64,000 nt of DNA from Ga0077560 sp046330435 (GTDB lineage Bacteria; Actinomycetota; Thermoleophilia; Miltoncostaeales; Miltoncostaeaceae): positions 1 to 64,000 of the forward strand of contig JAXLST010000009.1 of the NCBI GenBank assembly GCA_046330435.1, in the 5' to 3' direction. Within the stretch, counting starts at the first letter, position 1, and the number at the start of each line of letters is the position of its first letter. Positions 23,554 through 31,217 of this stretch are shown here, one piece after another. The translations under genes were made by a program, and so were the position numbers. The notes beneath the pieces were generated by a model. The model saw only the letters and a list, made by a program, of their open reading frames with translations. It had not been told where the DNA came from and ran no database searches.

Positions 23554-24926
23554 CCCCGGGCCACCGTCTGGACGAAGACGTCCACGACGGACGGGTCGGC
23601 CTCGCGGCCCAGCCGGCGGGCCCGCCCCGCCACCTCGTGGGCCTGCGCGAGCGGCGTGCCGCCCGGCAGCGGGAGCGTGAGGTAGGCCATCACCCCGCCG
23701 TCCACGGCCACCAGCCGCAGGTCCACCGGCGCCACGCCCGTGGCGCGGCGCACGGCGGCCTCGATGGCGGCGGCGGCGTCCCGCGCCTGCGGTGCCCGGG
23801 CGGTCCCCGCCTCGTCCTCCAGCGGCTCAAGGTGCACGTGCACGGCGTGGACCTCCGGGGCGTCGCGCACCACCGCCGCCTCGATGCGCGAGGTCGCGCG
23901 CTGCGCCTCCTCCAGCGAGGTGTCGGCCGGGAGCTTGAGGTGCAGCGAGGCCTCCACCCGGCCGTCCACGTCCAGGAGCCGCACGTTGTGCACCTCCCGC
24001 ACGTGCAGGACGCTCTGCGCCGCGGCCCGCACGCGCTCCCCAAGCGTCCCGCCGCCGGGCTCCACGTGCACCACCGCGTCCACACCCGGCAGGGCCTCCT
24101 CCAGCACGCGCTCCACCGCGTCGGCCGCGCCGTGGGCCTGGGCGAGCGCGGCACCGGGGGCGATCGCCACCACCGCGTCCGCGAAGTGCCGGCCCGCGGC
24201 GGTGCGCAGGCGCAGGCGGCGCACCTCCACCTCGGGCTCCAGCACGGCGAGGGCCTGCATCGCCCGCTCCACGTCCGGGGCCGCGGCGCGGTCCAGCAGG
24301 ATGTCGGCGTTGCGCCGCATGAGCATGCCGGAGGCGGCGAACACCAGCACCGCCACCACGATGGCGGCGATCGGGTCGGCGACCGGGTACCCGGCGTCCA
24401 CCAGGATGAGCCCGGTGAGCACGGCGACCGTGCCGGCCAGGTCGCCCGCGAAGTGCACGGCGCCGGCCGCCAGCGCCGCGCTGCCGTGCCTCCGGGAGGC
24501 CCGCCACGACGCCGTCGCGCGCGTGGCGTCCACCACGATCACGAAGAGCAGGGTCCCGTACACCCAGGCGCTGGTCTCCACCTCTCCCGGGTCGCCCAGG
24601 CGCCGCGCGGCCTCCACGACGATGGCGATGCTCGCCACCCCCAGGATGAACGCCTCCATCAGCGCGGACAGGTGCTCGGCCTTGCCGTGCCCGTAGGGGT
24701 GGTCCTCGTCCGGCGGGCGCCCCGCGACCCGCAGCGCCAGGTACGCCAGCAGCGCCGCGACCAGGTCGGTGCCGCTGTGGATCGCCTCGGAGATGAGGGC
24801 GAGGGACCCCGATGCGATGCCCGCCGCGAGCTTCACGCCGATGAGCAGCAGGGCGGCCGCCACCGAGAACAGGGCGGTGCGGGCCGCCGCCCGGGTGTCG
24901 GGGGCGCTGGGGGAGGGGTCCGGCAT
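23550..24926 (-). CDS. Cation diffusion facilitator with three C-terminal dimerisation-like domains
   Basis: Membrane transporter of 458 residues; typical CDF proteins have about 300. The N-terminal 210 residues hold the six-helix transport domain with metal-site motifs AIHSGTD (HxxxD) and GAVHFAGD in paired helices, plus DHPYGHGKAEH in the first cytoplasmic loop. The cytoplasmic part then appears to contain three consecutive domains of the ZT-dimer type. They start near ADILLDRAAAPDVERAM, GERVRAAAQSVLHVREVHNV and AAIEAAVRRATGVAPVDL. CDF proteins export zinc, iron, manganese or similar ions by proton exchange; the metal cannot be assigned. Its start lies only 20 bp from the divergent micropeptide gene. 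Confidence 0.9.
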   Translation of the reverse strand: MPDPSPSAPDTRAAARTALFSVAAALLLIGVKLAAGIASGSLALISEAIHSGTDLVAALLAYLALRVAGRPPDEDHPYGHGKAEHLSALMEAFILGVASIAIVVEAARRLGDPGEVETSAWVYGTLLFVIVVDATRATASWRASRRHGSAALAAGAVHFAGDLAGTVAVLTGLILVDAGYPVADPIAAIVVAVLVFAASGMLMRRNADILLDRAAAPDVERAMQALAVLEPEVEVRRLRLRTAAGRHFADAVVAIAPGAALAQAHGAADAVERVLEEALPGVDAVVHVEPGGGTLGERVRAAAQSVLHVREVHNVRLLDVDGRVEASLHLKLPADTSLEEAQRATSRIEAAVVRDAPEVHAVHVHLEPLEDEAGTARAPQARDAAAAIEAAVRRATGVAPVDLRLVAVDGGVMAYLTLPLPGGTPLAQAHEVAGRARRLGREADPSVVDVFVQTVARG

Positions 24927-24933
24927 GGGGCGG

Positions 24934-24939
24934 TAGTGT
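24934..24939 (+). promoter_or_regulatory. -10 box of a probable leaderless promoter
   Basis: TAGTGT ends seven bases before the GTG at 24947. There is no ribosome-binding site. Same layout as the other leaderless candidates. Confidence 0.45.
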
Positions 24940-24946
24940 CCCAGGG

Positions 24947-25105
24947 GTGAGGCGGATTCTCGATGCGCTGACGATCACCGACGCCCAGGGCACGACGTAC
25001 CCGCCGTCGGCGATGTGGCGCAAGACGGTGGTGCTGGTCGTGGGCTCGCTCGTGCTGGTGGGCGCCACCTTCCTGGTCGGCGTGATCTGGGACGCCCTCC
25101 ACTGA
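24947..25105 (+). CDS. Micropeptide with one membrane helix
   Basis: A 52-residue frame (MRRILDALTITDAQGTTYPP and onward) with a single strong transmembrane helix at about residues 25-47 (KTVVLVVGSLVLVGATFLVG) and a cytosolic-looking N-terminus. It begins with GTG at 24947, seven bases after a TAGTGT box. It ends at TGA 25103-25105, which overlaps the ATG of the next gene (TGATG). The overlap and the intact hydrophobic segment argue for a real coupled gene. Function unknown. Confidence 0.7.
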   Translation: MRRILDALTITDAQGTTYPPSAMWRKTVVLVVGSLVLVGATFLVGVIWDALH

Positions 25106-26199
25106 TGCGGCCGCGCGCCGCCGCCATCCTCGCCGCGGCCGCCCTCTGCGCCGCCGCTCCGGCGGCCGCCGGCATCACCGCGCCGGCCGGCGTGCGCGTC
25201 GACACGGTGGCCTCCGGCATCCCCGAGCCCACGGCGATCGCCTTCGACGCCAAGGGCGGCATGTGGGTGACCTCCGGCGGCAACCTCGCCAAGCCGGGGA
25301 ACGGGGTCTGGTACGTCCCGCGTCCCGGCGCGAGGCCCCGCCAGGTGGTGAAGCGCCTGTTCATCGCCCTGGGGCTCACCTGGCGCCACGGGGTGCTCTA
25401 CGTGAGCCACGTCACGCCCTTCGACAGCTCGTTCACGGCGGTCGACCGGCGCCGCGGCCGGGTGACGGCGTTCACCGGCTGGAACGGGCGGCGCTTCACC
25501 GGCAGCCGCGCGGTGCTGAGCGGGCTCCCGGTGGGCCGGCACACCATGGACAACATCGTGGTGGGGCCCGACGACCGCCTGTACGTGGGCATCGGCAGCC
25601 GGTTCGACGACCGGCCGTCGCCCGAGCGGCTCTCGGCGGTGGTGGTGAGCGTCGACCCCGACGCCGCCCGCCCGGTCGCGCGCGTGGAGGCCCGCGGGCT
25701 GCGCAACCCCTACGGCCTGGCGTTCGTCCCCGGCACCTCCGACCTGCTGGTCACCGACAACGGCCGCGACGACCTGGGGCTCACCCGACCGCCGGACGAG
25801 GTCAACGTCGTGCGCACCACCGGCCCGGCCCCGCACTTCGGGTTCCCGGCCTGCTGGGGGCAGGGCGGCGCCCCGTGCCGCGGCCGCACCGCGGCGCTGG
25901 TGCGCACGCACGCCCACGCGTCCACCGACGGCATCGCCGTCGCGGAGCGGTTCGGGAGCCTCGGGCTGTCGGCGTTCATCGCCAACAACGGGTCCACGCT
26001 GTTCGACGACCCGCCCACCACCAACGTCCAGCGCGTGGCCCTCACGCCGGTGGCCGGCGGGTACACGGCGCGGCTGCTCCCGTTCGCGTCCGGGTTCCGG
26101 AAGTACGACCCCCTGGGGCTCGCGATGGGACCCGATGGCGGCCTCTATCTCACGCTTTGGCTGTCAGGCAAGGTGGTTCGTTTTTCACCGACCGGGTGA
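25105..26199 (+). CDS. Secreted beta-propeller protein, PQQ/sorbosone dehydrogenase-like
   Basis: Exported protein of 364 residues with a signal peptide (ILAAAALCAAAPAAAG, residues 8-23). The mature part has repeated propeller blades with GDH-B/sorbosone-dehydrogenase-like segments: EPTAIAFDAKGGMWVTSGG, HTMDNIVVGPDDRLYVGIG, GLRNPYGLAFVPGTSDLLVTDNG and YDPLGLAMGPDGGLYLTLW. Relatives include soluble quinoprotein sugar dehydrogenases and adhesive propellers. Cofactor binding and substrate are not evident here. The ATG at 25105 is chosen because it overlaps the micropeptide stop and gives a proper signal peptide; the longer upstream frame does not. Confidence 0.8.
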   Translation: MRPRAAAILAAAALCAAAPAAAGITAPAGVRVDTVASGIPEPTAIAFDAKGGMWVTSGGNLAKPGNGVWYVPRPGARPRQVVKRLFIALGLTWRHGVLYVSHVTPFDSSFTAVDRRRGRVTAFTGWNGRRFTGSRAVLSGLPVGRHTMDNIVVGPDDRLYVGIGSRFDDRPSPERLSAVVVSVDPDAARPVARVEARGLRNPYGLAFVPGTSDLLVTDNGRDDLGLTRPPDEVNVVRTTGPAPHFGFPACWGQGGAPCRGRTAALVRTHAHASTDGIAVAERFGSLGLSAFIANNGSTLFDDPPTTNVQRVALTPVAGGYTARLLPFASGFRKYDPLGLAMGPDGGLYLTLWLSGKVVRFSPTG

Positions 26200-26236
26200 G
26201 GGTGTAGGGTCCCGGGCAATTCGTCCCGGAAAGACG

Positions 26237-26512
26237 ATGACGCCCATCCCGGATCAATTGCACCCATCCGATCCCGCCGAGCTCCGGTCACTGCCCGACC
26301 GCCAGCTCCGCGCCCTCCTCTCGTCCGCGCGCCGCGAGCGCCAGGCGATCCAGCAGGAGGCAGTGGTGTGCTGGGCGGACACCCGCCTGGGGCAGCGGCT
26401 CTCGGACGTGGACGCCGTGGAGCGGGCCTGCCGGTGCGAGCTCACCCGTCGCGGCCGCTTCCGCACCCTCCGCCGGGTCCTCGTGACCGCCCGGCTGCAC
26501 GTGATGTCCTAG
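26237..26512 (+). CDS. Hypothetical 91-residue protein
   Basis: Small charged helical protein (RSLPDRQLRALLSSARRERQ) with two cysteines, CWADTRLG and CRCELTRRG. No family recognised. The ATG at 26237 follows GGAAAG at good spacing, and a TAGGGT box lies at 26204-26209, so it seems to have its own promoter. It converges on the AAA ATPase gene with 1 bp between stops. Confidence 0.6.
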   Translation: MTPIPDQLHPSDPAELRSLPDRQLRALLSSARRERQAIQQEAVVCWADTRLGQRLSDVDAVERACRCELTRRGRFRTLRRVLVTARLHVMS

Positions 26513-26513
26513 C

Positions 26514-27965
26514 TCAGGGCGCGGGCGGGGACCACACCAGGTCCTCCGCATCCAGCAGCGACAGGTCCGCCGCCTTGGCGTCGACCACCCGGGAGGCGTT
26601 CGCCGCGATGGCGTCCTCGAACAGGTTCCGGATCTCGCGGGCGTTCCCGAAGTCCCGCCCCGCGGTGGCCACCATCTGCGCGGTGACCTCCGTGAGCCGC
26701 AGGTCCGCCGCCGGGGTCATGCGGTAGTCGTACCGCTCCGCCATGCCGCGGAAGATCTGGGCGAGCTCCTCCGCCGTGTACGACGGGAACTTCAGCTGGG
26801 TCGGGAACCGGCTGCGCAGCCCCGGGTTGCTCGAGAGCAGCTGCTCGATCTCGTCCTCGTACCCGGCGAGGATCACCACCAGCCGCTCGCGGTCGTCCTC
26901 CATGCGCTTGATCAGGGCTGCGACGGCCTCCTGGCCGAAGTCGGACTCCCCGCCGCGCACCAGCGCGTACGCCTCGTCCACGAACAGCACGCCGTCGAGG
27001 GCGGTCTGCACGACGGCGTCCACCTTCGGCGCGGTCTGGCCGATGTACCCGGCAACCAGGCCCGCGCGGTCCACCTCCACGAGGTGCCCGCGCTTGAGGG
27101 CCCCGATGCCGGCGTAGATGCGGCCCAGCAGGCGCGCGACGGTGGTCTTGCCCGTGCCCGGGGGGCCGCTGAACACCAGGTGCAGGGTCACGTCGGGCGT
27201 CCGCTTGCCGGACTCCCGGCGCCGCTGTTGCACCACGATGAGGTCCTTCAGGCGCTCCACCTCGGCCTTGATGCCGGCCAGGCCCACCAGCTCGTGCAGC
27301 TCCTCCAGCGCGGCGCGCATGTCCGCGTCGCGCTCCTCCGGGGTCTTCTCCGGCGGCGCGCTCCCGGCGGGCGGGGCCGTCGGGTCGCCCGCGGTGACCC
27401 GCGCGGCGTCCTGGCCGCGCCCCACGCGGTTGAGCGCCGCGGCGAGCTCGTCCCGCACCGAGCGCAGGACGTCCGGGTCGGCGGGGCGGGCGTCGGCCGC
27501 GCCCGCGGCGGCCCGCTCCAGCGCCGCGACCGCGGCGGGTTCGTCCGCGAGGGCCGAGCAGGCCGCCGCGAGCAGGCGCAGCGCCCGCACCGTCGCCCAG
27601 TCCCCGTCGCCGCGCAGGCGGTTGGCGGCGTCCACCGCCTCCTGCAGCACCTCCCGGGCGCCGGCGTGGTCGCCCCGCGCGCTGCGCACGGCGCCCAGGT
27701 CGGCCAGCCAGCCGGAGGCCAGCAGATCCAGCCGCCCGGCCGTGCGGGCGCCCTCGACCGAGCGGGCCAGCAGGGCCTCGGCCTGGTCCTTGTCGCCGCG
27801 GGCGAGGGCGAGGCGGCCCTGCATGCGGTCGGCCATCGCCGTCTCCGCCGGGTCGGACGCCACGCGGGCCAGCCGCTCCGCCGTCTGCTCGGCGTCGCGC
27901 AGACGGCCCTCGGCCATCGCCCGGTCGAATGTCGTGCGGATCAGCTCAAGACGGTCGGTCGGCAC
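26514..27965 (-). CDS. CbbX/SpoVK-like AAA+ ATPase with helical-repeat N-terminus
   Basis: Protein of 483 residues. Residues 1-200 are alanine-rich paired helices resembling TPR repeats (DAEQTAERLARVASDPAETA; GDHAGAREVLQEAVDAANRL). Residues 220-480 form a CbbX-type AAA+ domain with the linker ELVGLAGIKAEVERLKDLIV, Walker A FSGPPGTGKTTVARLLGRIY, the pore region GYIGQTAPKVD and Walker B GVLFVDEAYALV. The sensor segment is VVILAGYEDEIEQLL and the C-terminal lid follows GNAREIRNLFEDAI. CbbX proteins remodel Rubisco, while relatives occur in type VII secretion and sporulation settings. No Rubisco or ESX genes are near, so the client is unknown. Confidence 0.85.
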   Translation of the reverse strand: MPTDRLELIRTTFDRAMAEGRLRDAEQTAERLARVASDPAETAMADRMQGRLALARGDKDQAEALLARSVEGARTAGRLDLLASGWLADLGAVRSARGDHAGAREVLQEAVDAANRLRGDGDWATVRALRLLAAACSALADEPAAVAALERAAAGAADARPADPDVLRSVRDELAAALNRVGRGQDAARVTAGDPTAPPAGSAPPEKTPEERDADMRAALEELHELVGLAGIKAEVERLKDLIVVQQRRRESGKRTPDVTLHLVFSGPPGTGKTTVARLLGRIYAGIGALKRGHLVEVDRAGLVAGYIGQTAPKVDAVVQTALDGVLFVDEAYALVRGGESDFGQEAVAALIKRMEDDRERLVVILAGYEDEIEQLLSSNPGLRSRFPTQLKFPSYTAEELAQIFRGMAERYDYRMTPAADLRLTEVTAQMVATAGRDFGNAREIRNLFEDAIAANASRVVDAKAADLSLLDAEDLVWSPPAP

Positions 27966-28102
27966 GGCGATGAGACCTGGAGACGGGGACGACGGGGCGG
28001 GCCGAGTCTAGCCGCGGTCCCGCCGGACCCCCGGCGTGACCGGCGCGGTCGCGCGCTAGCGTTGGACCGAGGCCTCGGCCCGGGGACGAACAAGGGGATG
28101 GA

Positions 28103-29671
28103 ATGCCGTTCTGGCTGATCGTCGCACTGGTGATCCTGGGGCTCCTGCTCGCCCTCGTGGTGCACGACCTCACGCAGCGCAAGCACGCGATCCTGCGGAA
28201 CTTCCCGCTGGTGGGGCACTTCCGGTACTGGCTGGAGGCGATCGGCCCCGAGCTGCGCCAGTACATCGTGACCGGCAACGACGAGGAGCGGCCGTTCAGC
28301 CGCAACCAGCGCCGCTGGATCTACGCGTCGGCCAAGCGCCAGAACAACTACTTCGGCTTCGGCACCGACAACGACATCGAGCGGACGCCGGGCTACCCCA
28401 TCATCAAGCACTCGGCGTTCCCGTCCCCGCCGCCGCCCGGCGGCGACCCCCCGGGCCACCCGGTGCCGTGCGCCAAGGTCATGGGCGCGGCCCGCGGCCG
28501 GCGGCTGGCGTTCCGCCCGCCGTCGATCGTGAACGTCTCCGGCATGAGCTTCGGCTCCCTGTCCGGGGCGGCCATCGAGGCGCTCAACTCCGGCGCCCGG
28601 CTGGCCGGCTGCCTGCACAACACCGGCGAGGGCGGCCTGTCCCAGCACCACCGCATGGGCGGCGAGCTGATCTTCCAGGTCGGCACCGCCTACTTCGGCT
28701 GCCGCGACGAGAACGGCCGGTTCAGCATGGAGCGCCTGGTCGCGCTGTGCGAGGAGAACCCGGTCCGCGCCATCGAGATCAAGCTCAGCCAGGGTGCCAA
28801 GCCCGGCGTCGGGGGCCTGCTGCCCGCCGCCAAGGTCACCCCGGCGATCGCCGCCGCCCGCGGCATCCCGGTGGGCGTCGACTGCCAGAGCCCCTCCGGC
28901 CACGCGGAGTTCCACGACGTGGACTCGATGCTGGACTTCGTGGAGCGCATCGCCGACGCCACCGGCCTGCCGGTGGGCGTGAAGGCCGCGATCGGCGAGA
29001 TGGGCTTCTGGGAGGAGCTCGCCGAGCGGATGTCCTCCGAGGACCGCGGCGTCGACTTCATCACCGTGGACGGCGGCGAGGGCGGGACGGGCGCCGCCCC
29101 GCTGGTGTTCGCCGACCACGTGGCCCTGCCGTACCTGCAGGCCCACAACCGCGTGTACCGCACCTTCGCGCTGCGCGGCCTGCAGCACGACGTGGTGTTC
29201 ATCGGCGGCGGCAAGCTCGGCATGCCGGAGTCCGCGCTGCTGGCGTTCGGCCTGGGCGCCGACATCGTGCACGTCGCCCGCGAGGCGATGATGGCCATCG
29301 GCTGCATCCAGGCGCAGCGCTGCCACACCGACAAGTGCCCCACCGGGGTCGCCACCCAGTCCGCGTGGCTGCAGCGCGGCCTGGACCCCGAGCTCAAGTC
29401 CGTGCGCCTGGCGAACTACATCACCGTGCTGCGGCGCGAGCTGGTGGCCCTGGCCCGCACCTGCGGGCACCCGCACCCGGCCTTCGTGACCCCCGACCAC
29501 TTCGAGTTCCTCACCGGCGGGCGGGCCGAGCCGGCGACCGAGCGCTTCGACCTGCTGCCGGGGTGGACGACCCCCCGGCGGGACGACCTGGAGGCCGTGG
29601 CCCGGATCATGGCGGGGGGCGGCGAGGAGGCCGCGGCGCCCGGCCGCGGGCGGGGTAGCATGGCCGCATGA
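28103..29671 (+). CDS. FMN-binding glutamate synthase-family protein, membrane anchored
   Basis: Protein of 522 residues with an N-terminal membrane helix (WLIVALVILGLLLALVVHD). The central domain matches the alpha subunit of glutamate synthase: VNVSGMSFGSLSGAAIEALN, GEGGLSQHH, KLSQGAKPGVGGLLP and TVDGGEGGTGAAPL. The cysteine set CHTDKCPTGVATQ is the ligand pattern for a [3Fe-4S] cluster. It lacks the glutaminase domain, so it is one of the stand-alone synthase-domain proteins whose reaction is not settled. ATG at 28103 with AAGGGGATGGA upstream. It starts a tightly overlapping operon with a micropeptide, an oxidoreductase and a YjbQ protein. Confidence 0.88.
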   Translation: MPFWLIVALVILGLLLALVVHDLTQRKHAILRNFPLVGHFRYWLEAIGPELRQYIVTGNDEERPFSRNQRRWIYASAKRQNNYFGFGTDNDIERTPGYPIIKHSAFPSPPPPGGDPPGHPVPCAKVMGAARGRRLAFRPPSIVNVSGMSFGSLSGAAIEALNSGARLAGCLHNTGEGGLSQHHRMGGELIFQVGTAYFGCRDENGRFSMERLVALCEENPVRAIEIKLSQGAKPGVGGLLPAAKVTPAIAAARGIPVGVDCQSPSGHAEFHDVDSMLDFVERIADATGLPVGVKAAIGEMGFWEELAERMSSEDRGVDFITVDGGEGGTGAAPLVFADHVALPYLQAHNRVYRTFALRGLQHDVVFIGGGKLGMPESALLAFGLGADIVHVAREAMMAIGCIQAQRCHTDKCPTGVATQSAWLQRGLDPELKSVRLANYITVLRRELVALARTCGHPHPAFVTPDHFEFLTGGRAEPATERFDLLPGWTTPRRDDLEAVARIMAGGGEEAAAPGRGRGSMAA

Positions 29672-29802
29672 ACGACGCTCCCTCGTCCCCGCTGCGCCCC
29701 GTCTGGCACTGGTACGCCATCGCGGGCGCGCTCCTGCTGATCCTCCTCGTCCTGGACGTCGCCGGCGTGCTGGACGTCCTGGGCCCCGAACTCCAGCGCT
29801 GA
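29668..29802 (+). CDS. Micropeptide with one membrane helix
   Basis: A 44-residue frame with a hydrophobic helix (WYAIAGALLLILLVLDVAGV). The ATG at 29668 overlaps the glutamate-synthase-like stop (ATGA), and its TGA overlaps the next ATG (TGATG). Perfect coupling on both sides supports translation. Both this and its first upstream neighbour are membrane anchored, so it may be a partner of that protein. Function unknown. Confidence 0.65.
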   Translation: MNDAPSSPLRPVWHWYAIAGALLLILLVLDVAGVLDVLGPELQR

Positions 29803-30749
29803 TGCGCGCGGTCGTCACCCCCGAGGCGGGGGCGGCGCCGGAGGTTCGCGAGGTCCCCGAGCCCGCCGCCGCACCCGGCCGGGCGCTGGTGCGCCTGCGC
29901 GCCGCCGCGCTCAACCCCGTGGACCTCGCGATCGGCTCCGGCCGCTTCTACATGCCCGTCCCGGAGCCGCCGCGCGTGGCCGGGGCGGAGGCCGTGGGGG
30001 AGGTGCTGTCCTCCGCGGTCCACGCGCCCGGCACGCTGGTGTGGAGCCTGGAGCCCACCGGCCGGTTCGGCGAGGTCTTCAGCGCCGCCGACGACGCGCT
30101 GGTGCCCCTGCCGGAGGGCCTGGACCCGGCCCTCGGCGCCGCCATCGGCATCGCCGGCCTCGCCGGCTGGATGCCCGTTCGGGACCGCGGGGGCCTGACG
30201 GAGGGCGAGACGGTCGCCGTGCTCGGGGCGAGCGGGATCGTGGGGCAGATCGCGATCCAGGCCGCCGTGCTGGGCGGTGCGGGGCGCGTGGTCGCCCTCG
30301 CCCGCAGCGACGAGGGGCTGGCCCGCGCGCGCGTCCTGGGCGCGCACGCGGTGGTGCCGCTGGGCGCGGAGGACCCCGGCGCCGCCCTGCGGGCCGCGGC
30401 CCCGGACGGGGTGGACCTCATGGTCGACACGCTGTGGGGCGCGCCGCTGGCCGCCTGCCTGTCCGCCCTGCGCCGCGGCGGCCGGGTCGTGCAGGTCGGC
30501 AGCGCCGCCGGCCAGTCGTCCGACATCGTGGCCGGTCCGCTGCGCGGCGGCCGCATCGACATCCGCGGGTTCTCGGTGTTCAGCGAGGCCCCGGCGGACC
30601 TCGCCGCCGCCTACCGGGCGCTCGGCACCGCCGTCGCGCAGGGCGCGGTGCGGATGGACGTCGAGCGCGTGCCGCTGGGCGACGCACCGGCCGCCTGGGC
30701 CCGGCAGGCCGCCGGGACCGGCGGGGCGAAGCTCGTGCTCGTGCCGTGA
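29802..30749 (+). CDS. MDR/quinone-oxidoreductase family NAD(P)-dependent oxidoreductase
   Basis: Medium-chain dehydrogenase/reductase of 315 residues without the structural zinc cysteines, like zinc-free quinone oxidoreductases. The N-terminal GroES-like domain has ALNPVDLAIGSGRFYMPVPE. The Rossmann domain has VAVLGASGIVGQIAIQAAVLGGAG and, as strand-end cofactor selector, VVALARSDEGLARA. Such enzymes reduce quinones or enones with NADPH; the substrate is unknown. It is coupled to the micropeptide upstream and to the YjbQ gene downstream by overlapping codons. Confidence 0.85.
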   Translation: MRAVVTPEAGAAPEVREVPEPAAAPGRALVRLRAAALNPVDLAIGSGRFYMPVPEPPRVAGAEAVGEVLSSAVHAPGTLVWSLEPTGRFGEVFSAADDALVPLPEGLDPALGAAIGIAGLAGWMPVRDRGGLTEGETVAVLGASGIVGQIAIQAAVLGGAGRVVALARSDEGLARARVLGAHAVVPLGAEDPGAALRAAAPDGVDLMVDTLWGAPLAACLSALRRGGRVVQVGSAAGQSSDIVAGPLRGGRIDIRGFSVFSEAPADLAAAYRALGTAVAQGAVRMDVERVPLGDAPAAWARQAAGTGGAKLVLVP

Positions 30750-31177
30750 TCTGGCTGCAGGAGCCGGTGCGGCTCGCCGCGCGGCCCCGCGGCATCCACC
30801 TGGTGACCCGCGACGTGCTGGCGGCCGTGCCGGGGCTCGCCGGCATCCGCGTGGGGGTCGCGCAGGTGTTCATCCGCCACACCAGCGCGTCGCTCACGCT
30901 CAACGAGAACGCCAGCCCCGACGTCCGCCGCGACCTCGGCCGGTGGTTCGACCGGGCGGTCCCCGACGACACCCCCTGGTTCGAGCACACGCTCGAGGGC
31001 CCCGACGACATGCCGGCGCACGTCAAGTCCGTGCTCATCGGCAGCAGCGTCAGCTTCCCCCTGCGCGACGGCCGCCCGCTGCTCGGCACCTGGCAGGGCA
31101 TCTACCTGTGCGAGCACCGCGACCACGGCGGCCCGCGGGACCTGGTGGTGACCGCCTGGGGCGACGCCGCCGGCTGA
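30746..31177 (+). CDS. YjbQ/UPF0047 family protein
   Basis: Protein of 143 residues matching the compact YjbQ family: VFIRHTSASLTLNENASPDVRRD, then the metal-site region FEHTLEGPDDMPAHVKS, then GTWQGIYLCEHRDHGGPRD. The family has a bound metal and has been linked to a weak thiamin-phosphate-synthase-like activity; its physiological role is uncertain. GTG start at 30746 (GTGA overlap with the oxidoreductase stop) makes it the last gene of the operon that starts at 28103. Confidence 0.87.
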   Translation: MIWLQEPVRLAARPRGIHLVTRDVLAAVPGLAGIRVGVAQVFIRHTSASLTLNENASPDVRRDLGRWFDRAVPDDTPWFEHTLEGPDDMPAHVKSVLIGSSVSFPLRDGRPLLGTWQGIYLCEHRDHGGPRDLVVTAWGDAAG

Positions 31178-31204
31178 GCCGGTGCGCGCCCGCGGCCGCG
31201 GGCA

Positions 31205-31210
31205 TACCAT
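31205..31210 (+). promoter_or_regulatory. -10 box of a probable leaderless promoter
   Basis: TACCAT ends seven bases before the ATG at 31218, with no ribosome-binding site between. Same spacing as the other leaderless candidates. Confidence 0.5.
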
Positions 31211-31217
31211 CGTCCCC

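Noticed and set aside
26514..27965. Rubisco activase CbbX
   Set aside because: The AAA domain is CbbX-like, but no Rubisco genes are present and the N-terminal helical repeats are unlike CbbX, so only the family is named.
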